DNA of 64,000 nucleotides, from NCBI GenBank assembly GCA_030753015.1, contig JASMDC010000012.1, positions 28,734-92,733 of the forward strand, in the 5' to 3' direction. Each line of letters begins with the position of its first letter. The stretch's first letter is position 1. Below the pieces are notes generated by a model, which worked only from the letters and a program-made list of their open reading frames with translations, was not told the origin of the DNA and ran no database searches. This DNA is from Candidatus Undinarchaeales archaeon (GTDB lineage Archaea > SpSt-1190 > JASMDC01). Of the stretch, positions 33,777-41,413 are shown piece by piece. The translations under genes were made by a program, and so were the position numbers.

Positions 33777-34604
33777 ATGGCCCATTGTGCCGAGTGCGGC
33801 AAGGACGTCACCATGCCCTACAGGTGCAAGTTCTGCAGCCAGCATTTCTGCGATGACCACCGACTGCCCGAGAACCACAGCTGCTCGGGATTGGAGGAGT
33901 ACAAACGCAAACGTCGTGAGGGCCGCACAGATCCTGTAAAGGCCCGAAAAACGAGAGAGGAGCACGAGTCGCATATCATCTACACACCTTCACGGGTGCG
34001 GCATGAGGTCGTGATCGGGCCACCGGATGCCTTCCGTGTGACGAACCGGGCCCTCGTCCCTAAGATCGTTGGGTTGTGCGTGGCAGTGTACATACTTCAG
34101 TTCTATATTCTGGGTCCAGGGTTCACCAAAGCCTTCATGCTCTATCCCATTTATGCGTTCTCGCGACCTTGGACACTGGTCACGCACATGCTACTTCACG
34201 CGAATATAAGTCATTTATTCTTCAACATGTGGATCCTGTACCTCTTCGGCAACCGCCTGGAACAGGACATAGGGAGCGAGACCTTCATCACCATCTTCCT
34301 TCTTGCGGGTCTCTCTGGTGGACTGGCCTATGTGGTATTGAACCCGGGTTCACCCATGCCCGCCCTAGGGGCGAGCGGTGCGATCTATGGTGTGTTCGGC
34401 TGTCTTGCGATCCTGCGGCCGAACCTCACGGTGCTCATCCAGTTCCTCATACCCATGCGGCTCATCCACGCGGCCTTTCTTTACGCAGCCATCGACCTGA
34501 TGCAGTTCGGAGCCGCGGACAACGTGGGCCACGCAGCCCATCTGGCAGGTATCTTGGTGGGCTTTGCGGCAGGTAAGTACCTGCATGACCATGGTGTGCA
34601 CTGA
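33777..34604 (+). CDS. AN1 zinc finger fused to rhomboid protease
   Basis: 275 residues. Residues 4-36 form an AN1-type zinc finger (CAECGKDVTMPYRCKFCSQH, then C..H.....H.C). Residues 85-270 form a six-helix rhomboid domain with HANISHLFFNMW, the catalytic Ser in LGASGAIYGVFG and the catalytic His in VGHAAHLAGILVG. Rhomboids cut transmembrane helices; the AN1 finger may bind ubiquitin-like or protein partners. This fusion is known in archaea. The ATG is 26 nt after the A residues of CCTTTTAATA, so the mRNA is leaderless. Confidence 0.93.
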   Translation: MAHCAECGKDVTMPYRCKFCSQHFCDDHRLPENHSCSGLEEYKRKRREGRTDPVKARKTREEHESHIIYTPSRVRHEVVIGPPDAFRVTNRALVPKIVGLCVAVYILQFYILGPGFTKAFMLYPIYAFSRPWTLVTHMLLHANISHLFFNMWILYLFGNRLEQDIGSETFITIFLLAGLSGGLAYVVLNPGSPMPALGASGAIYGVFGCLAILRPNLTVLIQFLIPMRLIHAAFLYAAIDLMQFGAADNVGHAAHLAGILVGFAAGKYLHDHGVH

Positions 34605-34682
34605 ACTGACCGCCCACTGCGTCGTTGGGCGTGGACCCTAAGAAAATCCTACTCTATATAAAGCGAGAAAACAAAGAGTGTA

Positions 34683-35804
34683 ATGGGCACGATGGCCAAG
34701 GACGATGTGGGGAAGGAAACGTCATCTGAAGGGCCAAAGGACGATGCGGCCCGTAAGGATGAGGCTCCACCTAAGGCAACTGGTAAGAAGAAGAGCTCAT
34801 CCAAAGACGAGACCCCCCCCTCCAAGAAAGATGGTAGTGAACCCGCGGATGAAGCCCTCGATACGGAGGGTAAGGGAACAGCTCCGCCACCGGTGACCTG
34901 GGGGCAGTGGTTCCATGCCGAGCTCCTCGACTTGGAAAAGACCGTTGCTGCGCTCCTGGTGACCGCCCTCGTGGTCGTCGCGTTCAATAGCCTCGGCGGT
35001 ATATCAAAGTCATCTTCCGAAGTGATGATGACGGACCATGTGACGTCTGATTATGTCGCCGAACCGCCCCCGCCTCCCGAACCGACGGCCGATCTTAGTG
35101 TTAAGGGTCGTATGGGACCTGCTCCGACGATGGCTACACAGCGCGAGGGAGGAGGCACGGAGGGCACAGCTGACACGGGCTCCGAGACGGCAGGACCCGA
35201 TCCTATCCTCGACTTGGCCATTGAAGGACGCGAAACAGACCCGGCGCCGGTCAAGGACGAGGACACCTCCGACTATGAAGATATCGGAGGCGGCCCTGGA
35301 GGCGACGGGACGGGAGCGAGTGCAGCCATGGGATCCGCATTGGGCCGAGGTAACACCGCCCCCCCTAGCCCCCTGGAGCCTGATGCTGACGCTGCCTCTC
35401 CTGCTTTGCAGGAACCTGATGTTGGGCTGGGCGAGCCGAACTCCAAACGGCTGGACCAGGATGCTGCTACCGCACCGGACAAGGAAAAGAATAGCAGTGG
35501 CGTTTCGAACACCCTCCGCAACATGCTCGACCTCAAGGACATAGCGGAGATCTTCATCATCGTGCGCGCCTTCTTCCTCCTGAACGTCCGCCGGTTCCTG
35601 TGGACACAGCCCGCGTCCCCTTACCCCATGTCATATGCGGGCGCCCCTGGCTATCCTCAACAAGGGTACGGGTACCAGCAGTATGGCGCCCAGGGAGGCT
35701 ACCAGGATCAAGCGGCCATGTACCAGGGGCAGAGCTACCCACAGCAGCAAGCCTATCAGGGCCAAAGCAATCCTGCCCAACAACGCCCTTACCGCCAGTA
35801 TTGA
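34683..35804 (+). CDS. Low-complexity membrane protein with Gln/Tyr/Gly-rich tail
   Basis: 373 residues; ATG 34683 is about 27 nt after TATATAAAG (34653-34661). A Lys/Glu/Ser-rich N-terminus leads to one hydrophobic helix (VAALLVTALVVVAFNSLGGI, about 89-108). Then come about 180 acidic, Pro/Gly/Thr-rich residues, a second hydrophobic segment (DLKDIAEIFIIVRAFFLLNV) and a tail rich in Gln, Tyr, Gly and Pro (GYPQQGYGYQQYGAQGGYQD). The tail resembles prion-like or adhesive low-complexity domains. No cysteines in the middle part. Function unknown. Confidence 0.7.
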   Translation: MGTMAKDDVGKETSSEGPKDDAARKDEAPPKATGKKKSSSKDETPPSKKDGSEPADEALDTEGKGTAPPPVTWGQWFHAELLDLEKTVAALLVTALVVVAFNSLGGISKSSSEVMMTDHVTSDYVAEPPPPPEPTADLSVKGRMGPAPTMATQREGGGTEGTADTGSETAGPDPILDLAIEGRETDPAPVKDEDTSDYEDIGGGPGGDGTGASAAMGSALGRGNTAPPSPLEPDADAASPALQEPDVGLGEPNSKRLDQDAATAPDKEKNSSGVSNTLRNMLDLKDIAEIFIIVRAFFLLNVRRFLWTQPASPYPMSYAGAPGYPQQGYGYQQYGAQGGYQDQAAMYQGQSYPQQQAYQGQSNPAQQRPYRQY

Positions 35805-35850
35805 TCGCTGAGCGATAGGTTCTTAAACGGCTGGCGACATCCTCTTTTCG

Positions 35851-36276
35851 ATGGAGGTCGCCCTCTCCGCCATGGACGTCGCCCGCGCGTTCCACGTGGT
35901 CTTCCTTGCCGGCGTCGCCGTTGGGCTCGTGGCCGTGCTCGTTGCAGAGCTCATCCCGGCCGTGTACGATCCCGTCGTCTCCCCTACCCTATTCGTCCTG
36001 GGAGCGATAGCCCTATCGTTCCCACCCTTGATCATCTACTTCCTTATGCGTGGGCTCGCACGGAACCTCTTGATGGTGAACACCTACGTCCTCATCTCGT
36101 TCTTCTTCTCACGGCTACGACTGGCCATCGCGTTCATTATTGGGACGACCGTGGCGACCATCGTGCTCTGTGTCCTCTACCCCCAGCAGGGACTGCCCTA
36201 CGCGCTATTCGGTGCGGGTGTGGGAATCATCGGTACGCTGACGCTACTCTGGAACGAGATGGTCTCTCCGGAGTGA
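35851..36276 (+). CDS. Four-helix membrane protein of unknown function
   Basis: 141 residues with four clear hydrophobic helices: AFHVVFLAGVAVGLVAVLVA, PTLFVLGAIALSFPPLIIYF, LAIAFIIGTTVATIVLCVLY and ALFGAGVGIIGTLTLLW. The ATG is 26 nt after the A residues of TTCTTAAAC, so it is probably a leaderless transcript. Basic residues lie in the loop FFFSRLRLAIA. No family recognised. It converges with the ABC ATPase gene with only 8 nt between stops. Confidence 0.65.
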   Translation: MEVALSAMDVARAFHVVFLAGVAVGLVAVLVAELIPAVYDPVVSPTLFVLGAIALSFPPLIIYFLMRGLARNLLMVNTYVLISFFFSRLRLAIAFIIGTTVATIVLCVLYPQQGLPYALFGAGVGIIGTLTLLWNEMVSPE

Positions 36277-36284
36277 GCTTGTCG

Positions 36285-37181
36285 TCACTCCTTCCGGTCG
36301 AGGACATAGTGCGTGAACACGCGCTCGAGAGACGGGTAGAGCAGACGGGTCTCCACGATCTGTGCCTTCGCCTTCTTCACGGCCTTCCGTACGTCCTCCT
36401 CCTCTCCCCGGAGTACCCGTACGGCGAAGTCACGGGGGCCCACCCGACGAGCCCCCTTCAGGTCCGGGACCTCGCCACGAAAGGTGACCTCCACTCGCTG
36501 ATCCTTCTCGATACGACGCTTGAGCTCGCCCGGAGCACCTGTCACGAGTACGCGACCGTCATCGATGATGGCCACCCGGTCGCACAGCTTGTCGGCCTCC
36601 GTGAGGTCGTGCGTGCAGAGGAGGATGGTCTTCCCTTCGGACTGCAGGTCCACGACCAGCTCGTGCATGGTGGCCCGAGTGAGTGGGTCAAGACCGGTGG
36701 TTGGCTCGTCGAGGAAGAGGATATGGGGATCATTGATCACGGCTCGCGCGAGGGCGACACGACGGGCCATGCCCTTGGATAGGATCGAGATCCGGCTGTC
36801 CATGAGCTCTTCCAGCCTGAAGCGTTCGGAAAGCATGTCCAAGCGTGCCTCGACATCGATGGGATAGAAACCGCCCATGAACCGCAGGAACTCGCCGGCG
36901 GTCATGGCGCCGTACATCGCCGTCACCTCAGGGAGATAACCGATGCGCTCCTTCACACGGATCGGTTCATCAGTCACGTCGATGCCGTCAACGAACGCCG
37001 CGCCCGATGTGGGTAAGATGAGGCCAGTGAGTATCTTGATGAGGGTCGTCTTGCCAGCACCATTGGGCCCCAGGAGGCCCACTACCTCGCCCTTCTCAAC
37101 CGACAAGGACACACCTCGGAGCGCATTGGTCGCTCCGTACGTCCTCACAAGCTCCGTGGTCTTGATCGCGGGTTCCGCCAT
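36285..37181 (-). CDS. ABC-2 type transporter ATP-binding protein
   Basis: 298 residues from ATG 37181 (MAEPAIKTTELVRTYG). A much longer in-frame reading upstream is the antisense of the permease gene and is rejected. Walker A GLLGPNGAGKTTLIK, signature ILSKGMARRVALARAVI, Walker B ILFLDEPTTGLDPL and His switch LLCTHDLTEAD mark a drug- or Na-export-type (CcmA/NatA) ATPase with a C-terminal extension. It is transcribed away from the two permease genes from one shared promoter box (37205-37213), so it is the likely energy unit for them. Confidence 0.93.
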   Translation of the reverse strand: MAEPAIKTTELVRTYGATNALRGVSLSVEKGEVVGLLGPNGAGKTTLIKILTGLILPTSGAAFVDGIDVTDEPIRVKERIGYLPEVTAMYGAMTAGEFLRFMGGFYPIDVEARLDMLSERFRLEELMDSRISILSKGMARRVALARAVINDPHILFLDEPTTGLDPLTRATMHELVVDLQSEGKTILLCTHDLTEADKLCDRVAIIDDGRVLVTGAPGELKRRIEKDQRVEVTFRGEVPDLKGARRVGPRDFAVRVLRGEEEDVRKAVKKAKAQIVETRLLYPSLERVFTHYVLDRKE

Positions 37182-37204
37182 CCTGAGACGGTAATTTGTT
37201 GAAG

Positions 37205-37213
37205 ATTTATATC
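37205..37213. promoter_or_regulatory. Shared symmetric TATA box ATTTATATC
   Basis: It lies 28 nt from the ATG of the ABC ATPase (37181, minus) and 27 nt from the GTG of the permease-protease (37236, plus). The 54 bases between the start codons hold no other AT box, so both transcripts are probably leaderless from this one element. Confidence 0.6.
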
Positions 37214-37235
37214 GCTTTTGCACTGAATCCTCTCT

Positions 37236-39047
37236 GTGAGAGCCAGCCAAGTGGCGCGCATGGAGTTCTCCCTCCTCCGAGGTGAGGGCCCACTCTTCAT
37301 CAGCGTGATTGTGCTCCCCCTGGCAGCCTTCCTGCTGTACAGCGCGTTCCAGACGGTGCTCCTCTCGGAGGAACACCTCCAGGTATCGGCAGCCTTCAAG
37401 GGATTCATCCCCGTGGCTGTGTACTCGAACAACGATAATATAGTCATTCAAGCGCTCACGAACTTCACACGGTTCGAGCTGGTTCGCGCCCGCGATCCGG
37501 ACGATGCACTTGCCATGGTCACGCGTCGTCAAGTGTGCATGGCCGTGGTGTTGAAGGACTTCTACGTGGCCGTCAACCACACAGGGACCGTCCTGATCTA
37601 CACCGACATGACCAATCCCAAGACCAAACTGGCATTGCGCGATCTCGTTGACATAGTCAGGACCATCGCTCGTCCGGTGGTCAGGGAGAACCTGAGGTTC
37701 GCTGTGGAGGTAGAGGCGCCCATCGCTATAGAGACGGTGTACCCCGACGATTATGCGGATGCCCGGGACCGTCCGCTCACTACCGGGGACACTACTGAGG
37801 AGCAAGGGTTGACCGATACTGGGACGGGGGCGGATGAGGCCGAGAACGAGGGCAGGCTCGCTGAGCAGTCCATCCCGCTCAATGTAATCTTCGTGATCTC
37901 CGCGTTCCTCGTCGGTGCCTTTCTTATCAGCGGCATGTGCGCCATGTCCCTGGCCAACGAACGTGTGCGTCGCCAGGGTGAGTTCCTTTTCTCGGCTCCC
38001 ATGGAGGCCAGCGAGGTGCTTCTGGGAAAGGTAGCGCCCTACGCTGGGCTCATCATCTACATGATGGTCGCCGTGTCCGGCTACTTGGCATGGTCCGGAT
38101 TGATATCTAATCCAGTTCTCTCATTCCCCCTTCTGGGGGTGGTCGGTGCGTTACCGCTGGCCATTGCCTGTCTCATCGGGACCGTTGCCGCTTCGTTCCA
38201 CCAGCTGACCTTCCTCCTGACCTTCTCGTACTTCCTTCTATTCCTGGTGTTCGTGCTCCCGGCGTTGCTGGTGAAGCTCACACTTGCATCCTTCGTCTCC
38301 CCTGTGACCGTGCTCATCCTCCTTGCGCTCAAGGCACCGCTGATACCGGTGCGAGTGGCGATCTCTCTGACACCTTCCCTCGTCATCATACTTGTCACCA
38401 TGGCGGCCACTCGGGTGCTCTTCACGGCCGAAAACCTTCTGTATGAAGCGCCATCCCTATTGACCGTTGTCCTCTCCCTGGCCGACGCCGTCCTTGCCCA
38501 TTTCCGGGGATGGTTCGGGGAGGTGATCGTGTTCCCCTTCATTGTTGCGGTGGCCGTGTTCCCACTGGCTTTCATCGTCGAGCTCGTTTCCCTATTCATC
38601 CTATTCTCGCTCTTCTCATCCCTTACGACCTTCACACTCATACTCACCGTACCCGTGTGGGCCCTTGCCGAAGAGGTGGCCAAGTCGGCAGGAGTGTTCA
38701 TATTGGCCTATAGGAGACCTGAGGTCCGATCGCCCCTTGCCTTCGCGGCGATGGGCGCTGCCGCGGGATTGGGCTTCTTCGCAGCGGAGAAAACACTGAA
38801 CATCCTCCTCTTGGCCAACGCCGTCACCTTGGACCGCTACCTACTGGGTATCGTGCTCGTAGCCACGACCATATCGGCGGCCATACAGGCAGGCTGCTCG
38901 GCCATCTATGGGCTCGGAATCTACTTCCTCGTACGAAGACGTAACGCGATAGCGTTCGCAGCATTATTCTTCCTTGCGGTCGCTCTCCATTTTGTCGCTG
39001 ACGTGATCATCATCTCTCGCTCGCTGGGGGTGATGGGATGGGGCTGA
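37236..39047 (+). CDS. ABC-2 permease fused to PrsW-like intramembrane protease domain
   Basis: 603 residues from GTG 37236. Residues 1-400 form an ABC-2/NatB-like permease: first helix at 21-40, an extracytoplasmic domain (about 45-210) and helices from 215 (IFVISAFLVGAFLISGMCAM) to 395. Residues 410-600 add another multi-helix domain with AEEVAK (478-483), GFFAAEK (513-518, with E517) and HFVAD (585-589). These are the E-E-x-x-K, F-x-x-x-E and H-x-x-x-D motifs of PrsW-type membrane proteases. Its stop overlaps the second permease gene. An exporter joined to a site-1-like protease suggests coupled cutting and export, or protease control of the transporter. Confidence 0.82.
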   Translation: MRASQVARMEFSLLRGEGPLFISVIVLPLAAFLLYSAFQTVLLSEEHLQVSAAFKGFIPVAVYSNNDNIVIQALTNFTRFELVRARDPDDALAMVTRRQVCMAVVLKDFYVAVNHTGTVLIYTDMTNPKTKLALRDLVDIVRTIARPVVRENLRFAVEVEAPIAIETVYPDDYADARDRPLTTGDTTEEQGLTDTGTGADEAENEGRLAEQSIPLNVIFVISAFLVGAFLISGMCAMSLANERVRRQGEFLFSAPMEASEVLLGKVAPYAGLIIYMMVAVSGYLAWSGLISNPVLSFPLLGVVGALPLAIACLIGTVAASFHQLTFLLTFSYFLLFLVFVLPALLVKLTLASFVSPVTVLILLALKAPLIPVRVAISLTPSLVIILVTMAATRVLFTAENLLYEAPSLLTVVLSLADAVLAHFRGWFGEVIVFPFIVAVAVFPLAFIVELVSLFILFSLFSSLTTFTLILTVPVWALAEEVAKSAGVFILAYRRPEVRSPLAFAAMGAAAGLGFFAAEKTLNILLLANAVTLDRYLLGIVLVATTISAAIQAGCSAIYGLGIYFLVRRRNAIAFAALFFLAVALHFVADVIIISRSLGVMGWG

Positions 39048-40210
39048 CATTGCGTCATACCGGCCGCATGGTCAAGCATGAGCTGGCCGCCCTACTCAGG
39101 GAGCGCACCTATGTGCTCATGGTGCTGGTCCAGCTACTCATGGTGTGCTCGGCCCTGTTCTTTGCTGTCGGGTACTCGGTCATATTCTCCTCATTATCGG
39201 GCCAGCCTCAGGTCTTTCCCGACCAGACACTGGCCATCGGCTTCTATTCTACCGATTACTACAACGAGGTCCTCGATGTGCTCAGCACACAGAAGGAGCT
39301 GCGGGTCATCAAGATGCCGAGTGAAGCGGTCACACTGAAGGCGGTGCGGGATGGCAATCTCGTGGGCGCTGTCATCGTCCGCGACGAATTCCGCTATGCA
39401 TACCAGAGCGGGGACCGGATGCGGGTCTTCTGGGTGACGGAGCCCGGGAACCTCCTCGGCGCCTATGCCTCGCGCTCCGTAGCAGATGTACTGACCGAGT
39501 ACGGACGGACGATCGGTCGGGACAGAGCAGGGAAGCAAGGGCTCGTGTACGATCCCATCCTAGTTGCCGAACTGGAGGACAGTACCAACGTAAAACCAGA
39601 ACCCATCTACCCGAATCCTGCGCTCGGCTCCGGAGGCGTGATGCAGGGTGCCTTCGAGATAACCTATACTCTGGTCATCCCTCTCCTCCTTCTTTTTTCC
39701 CTGATGATCGCCACATCGGTCGTCATGGATTCCATCACCGAGGAGCTTGAGAGCGGCACCCTAACCAATGTATTGGTAAGCCCGGTGTCAACCCACGCCA
39801 TCGTGCTGGGAAAAACAATGCCCATCATCCTCCTCACCCTCTTCCAGATCCTGGTGTGGACCGCGATCCTCCGTCTCCAGGGCATCATGGTGGAGAACGT
39901 GTTGGTGGTGTTCCTTTACCTTGTCCTTGTGCTGCTCGTGTTCACAGGGATGGGCGTCATGGCCGCGGCCGTTACTAAGCGACGCCGATCGTCCCACGCG
40001 ATCTATTCGCTCTTCCTCTTAGTATTTGTGTACTACACCTTCGTAGGGGGGAGCTACGCGGAGTACTCTCCGGCCAACGTCATCACCGCGATAATATCAA
40101 ATCCCGTGGTGCTCCCTGCGGTATGGGGGCGTATCGCCCTCATGGCCGCGCTCGCAGTGGTCGTGTACGGAGGGAGCTTCCCGATCTTTCGGCGGTCGGT
40201 GATAAACTAG
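39038..40210 (+). CDS. ABC-2 type transporter permease
   Basis: 390 residues; ATG 39038 overlaps the previous gene by ten bases, with GGGGTGATGGG just before it. Topology: one N-terminal helix (VLMVLVQLLMVCSALFFAVG), a large extracytoplasmic domain (residues 55-210), then five helices beginning at YTLVIPLLLLFSLMIATSVV. The motif SITEELESGTLTNVLVSPVS before the second helix is typical of ABC-2/NatB permeases. It is probably a heterodimer partner of the permease-protease fusion, with the divergent ATPase as the energy unit. Confidence 0.9.
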   Translation: MGLTLRHTGRMVKHELAALLRERTYVLMVLVQLLMVCSALFFAVGYSVIFSSLSGQPQVFPDQTLAIGFYSTDYYNEVLDVLSTQKELRVIKMPSEAVTLKAVRDGNLVGAVIVRDEFRYAYQSGDRMRVFWVTEPGNLLGAYASRSVADVLTEYGRTIGRDRAGKQGLVYDPILVAELEDSTNVKPEPIYPNPALGSGGVMQGAFEITYTLVIPLLLLFSLMIATSVVMDSITEELESGTLTNVLVSPVSTHAIVLGKTMPIILLTLFQILVWTAILRLQGIMVENVLVVFLYLVLVLLVFTGMGVMAAAVTKRRRSSHAIYSLFLLVFVYYTFVGGSYAEYSPANVITAIISNPVVLPAVWGRIALMAALAVVVYGGSFPIFRRSVIN

Positions 40211-40211
40211 A

Positions 40212-40442
40212 CTAGTTCTTACGCTGCATGTCCGGGTCCCCCGCCTCCTCGGCGGCAGCCACGACCCGGTCCTGGTAGGCCTTGACCAAGAGCAGGAGCA
40301 TACCCAACATCATGGCCCAATAGCCGAGGCTTATTCCCAGAGGTACCTCCTTGTCCTCCAGCATCATGAACATCGGACCCACGGTGAGGACCACCAGCCC
40401 GATTAGGAATAGCCCGATACCTAGAGTTTTCAGTATGTCCAT
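40212..40442 (-). CDS. Small two-helix membrane protein
   Basis: 76 residues from ATG 40442; GGAGGTGA five bases upstream decides this start over the in-frame GTG at 40451. There are two hydrophobic helices (GIGLFLIGLVVLTVGPMFMM and YWAMMLGMLLLLVKAY) and a charged tail. It is the third gene of a minus-strand run after a membrane HTH protein and a YbjQ-like protein. Unknown function. Confidence 0.7.
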   Translation of the reverse strand: MDILKTLGIGLFLIGLVVLTVGPMFMMLEDKEVPLGISLGYWAMMLGMLLLLVKAYQDRVVAAAEEAGDPDMQRKN

Positions 40443-40466
40443 GAGATTCACCTCCAGGATAATTCT

Positions 40467-40787
40467 CTAGCGAATCGTCACGGCGGTGCCGTAGGCCAGC
40501 ATCTCGGCGGCGCCTGCAGCGACCATACTGGTGGTGAAGCGCACGTTCACGACGGCGTTGGCGCCAAGCCGCTCTGCGTCCTCGAGCATGCGCTTGAGGG
40601 CCTGTTCCCGCGTCTCGGCCAGCATCTCCGTGTACTCGGTCATCTCGCCACCAACGATGTTGCGTAGGCCGGCCATGATGTCTTTGCCAATCCACTTGGC
40701 CCGGATGGTCGATCCGCGGACCAGACCAAGTACCTCGGTAATCTCCTTTCCAGGTATAGTCTCAGTATTTACGACTTGTATATTCAT
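40467..40787 (-). CDS. YbjQ/UPF0145 family protein
   Basis: 106 residues from ATG 40787, preceded by GGAGGATGATGACG, a near-perfect ribosome site. The family pattern is clear: TETIPGKEITEVLGLVRGS, a middle helix AETREQALKRMLEDAERLGA, NAVVNVRF and a GTAVTI end. YbjQ-like proteins form pentamers; their biochemical role is not established (heavy-metal-binding has been proposed). Its start lies inside the end of the upstream membrane HTH gene, so the two are translationally coupled. Confidence 0.9.
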   Translation of the reverse strand: MNIQVVNTETIPGKEITEVLGLVRGSTIRAKWIGKDIMAGLRNIVGGEMTEYTEMLAETREQALKRMLEDAERLGANAVVNVRFTTSMVAAGAAEMLAYGTAVTIR

Positions 40788-41301
40788 CGTCATCATCCTC
40801 CTTCTCAGCGTTCTTACGGTCCCTCATGGCCGCAACGAGCAGTATTACCACACCCAGGACAATTGCAGTAACCCCGAGACCGATGACCGCAGGGGTGTCC
40901 TCGGCGAACAGAGCGACCGTGAGGAACATGTAAAGTGGATAGGCAAGAAGCATGAGCATCCCTCCACCGAACAGCACAAGTCCTGCCCGCTGGATGGGAT
41001 CGGCCGGGGGCGAACTCCGGCCTCCCGATGTCGCGCTTGTGACGGTGAGTCGCTTCCCCGTGTCCAGGTAGGCGAGCACGTCGGCAGCCCTCACACCCTC
41101 GTCCGTCAGCTCGTAGCGCTTCTTGTCATCCTGATCGAGGAGCGTTCGCATCTTTTTCAGGTGGAACGAGAGCTTCGAGGTCTCGATGTCTGCATGGCGC
41201 AGCAGGGTGGAGAACGACACGGGGCCGTGCTCTGAGATGAAGCGAAGGAGCTTACATCGTAGTGGATTGTCCAGCGCCGCGAGCACCTCGTCGGTTCCCA
41301 T
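40762..41301 (-). CDS. ArsR-like winged-helix protein with two transmembrane helices
   Basis: 179 residues. Residues 1-75 form an ArsR-like winged helix (EVLAALDNPLRCKLLRFISE, SFSTLLRHADIETSKLSFHL). A linker leads to two helices (GLVLFGGGMLMLLAYPLYMF and VIGLGVTAIVLGVVILLVAA) and a Lys/Asp-rich tail. Membrane-tethered HTH proteins of this plan are common in Thermoplasmatota and Methanosarcinales. ATG 41301 is about 30 nt after GGATTTAAACC, so it is probably leaderless. It heads a three-gene run with YbjQ and a small membrane protein. Confidence 0.8.
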   Translation of the reverse strand: MGTDEVLAALDNPLRCKLLRFISEHGPVSFSTLLRHADIETSKLSFHLKKMRTLLDQDDKKRYELTDEGVRAADVLAYLDTGKRLTVTSATSGGRSSPPADPIQRAGLVLFGGGMLMLLAYPLYMFLTVALFAEDTPAVIGLGVTAIVLGVVILLVAAMRDRKNAEKEDDDDEYTSRKY

Positions 41302-41413
41302 GTACCTACTCTATGGTCCTCCCGGTTTAAATCCACATATGCCTGAAAGAACCGACCGTGCCAGGTCAATAAAAGTTGACAAAGGGCTTTCATTACTGCG
41401 TTATACTGGTAAA

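Noticed and set aside
37182-37805. In-frame N-terminal extension of the ABC ATPase up to a 506-residue reading
   Set aside because: The extra 208 residues are the antisense of the permease-protease gene and cross the promoter; the ATPase family begins at MAEPAIKTTELV (37181).
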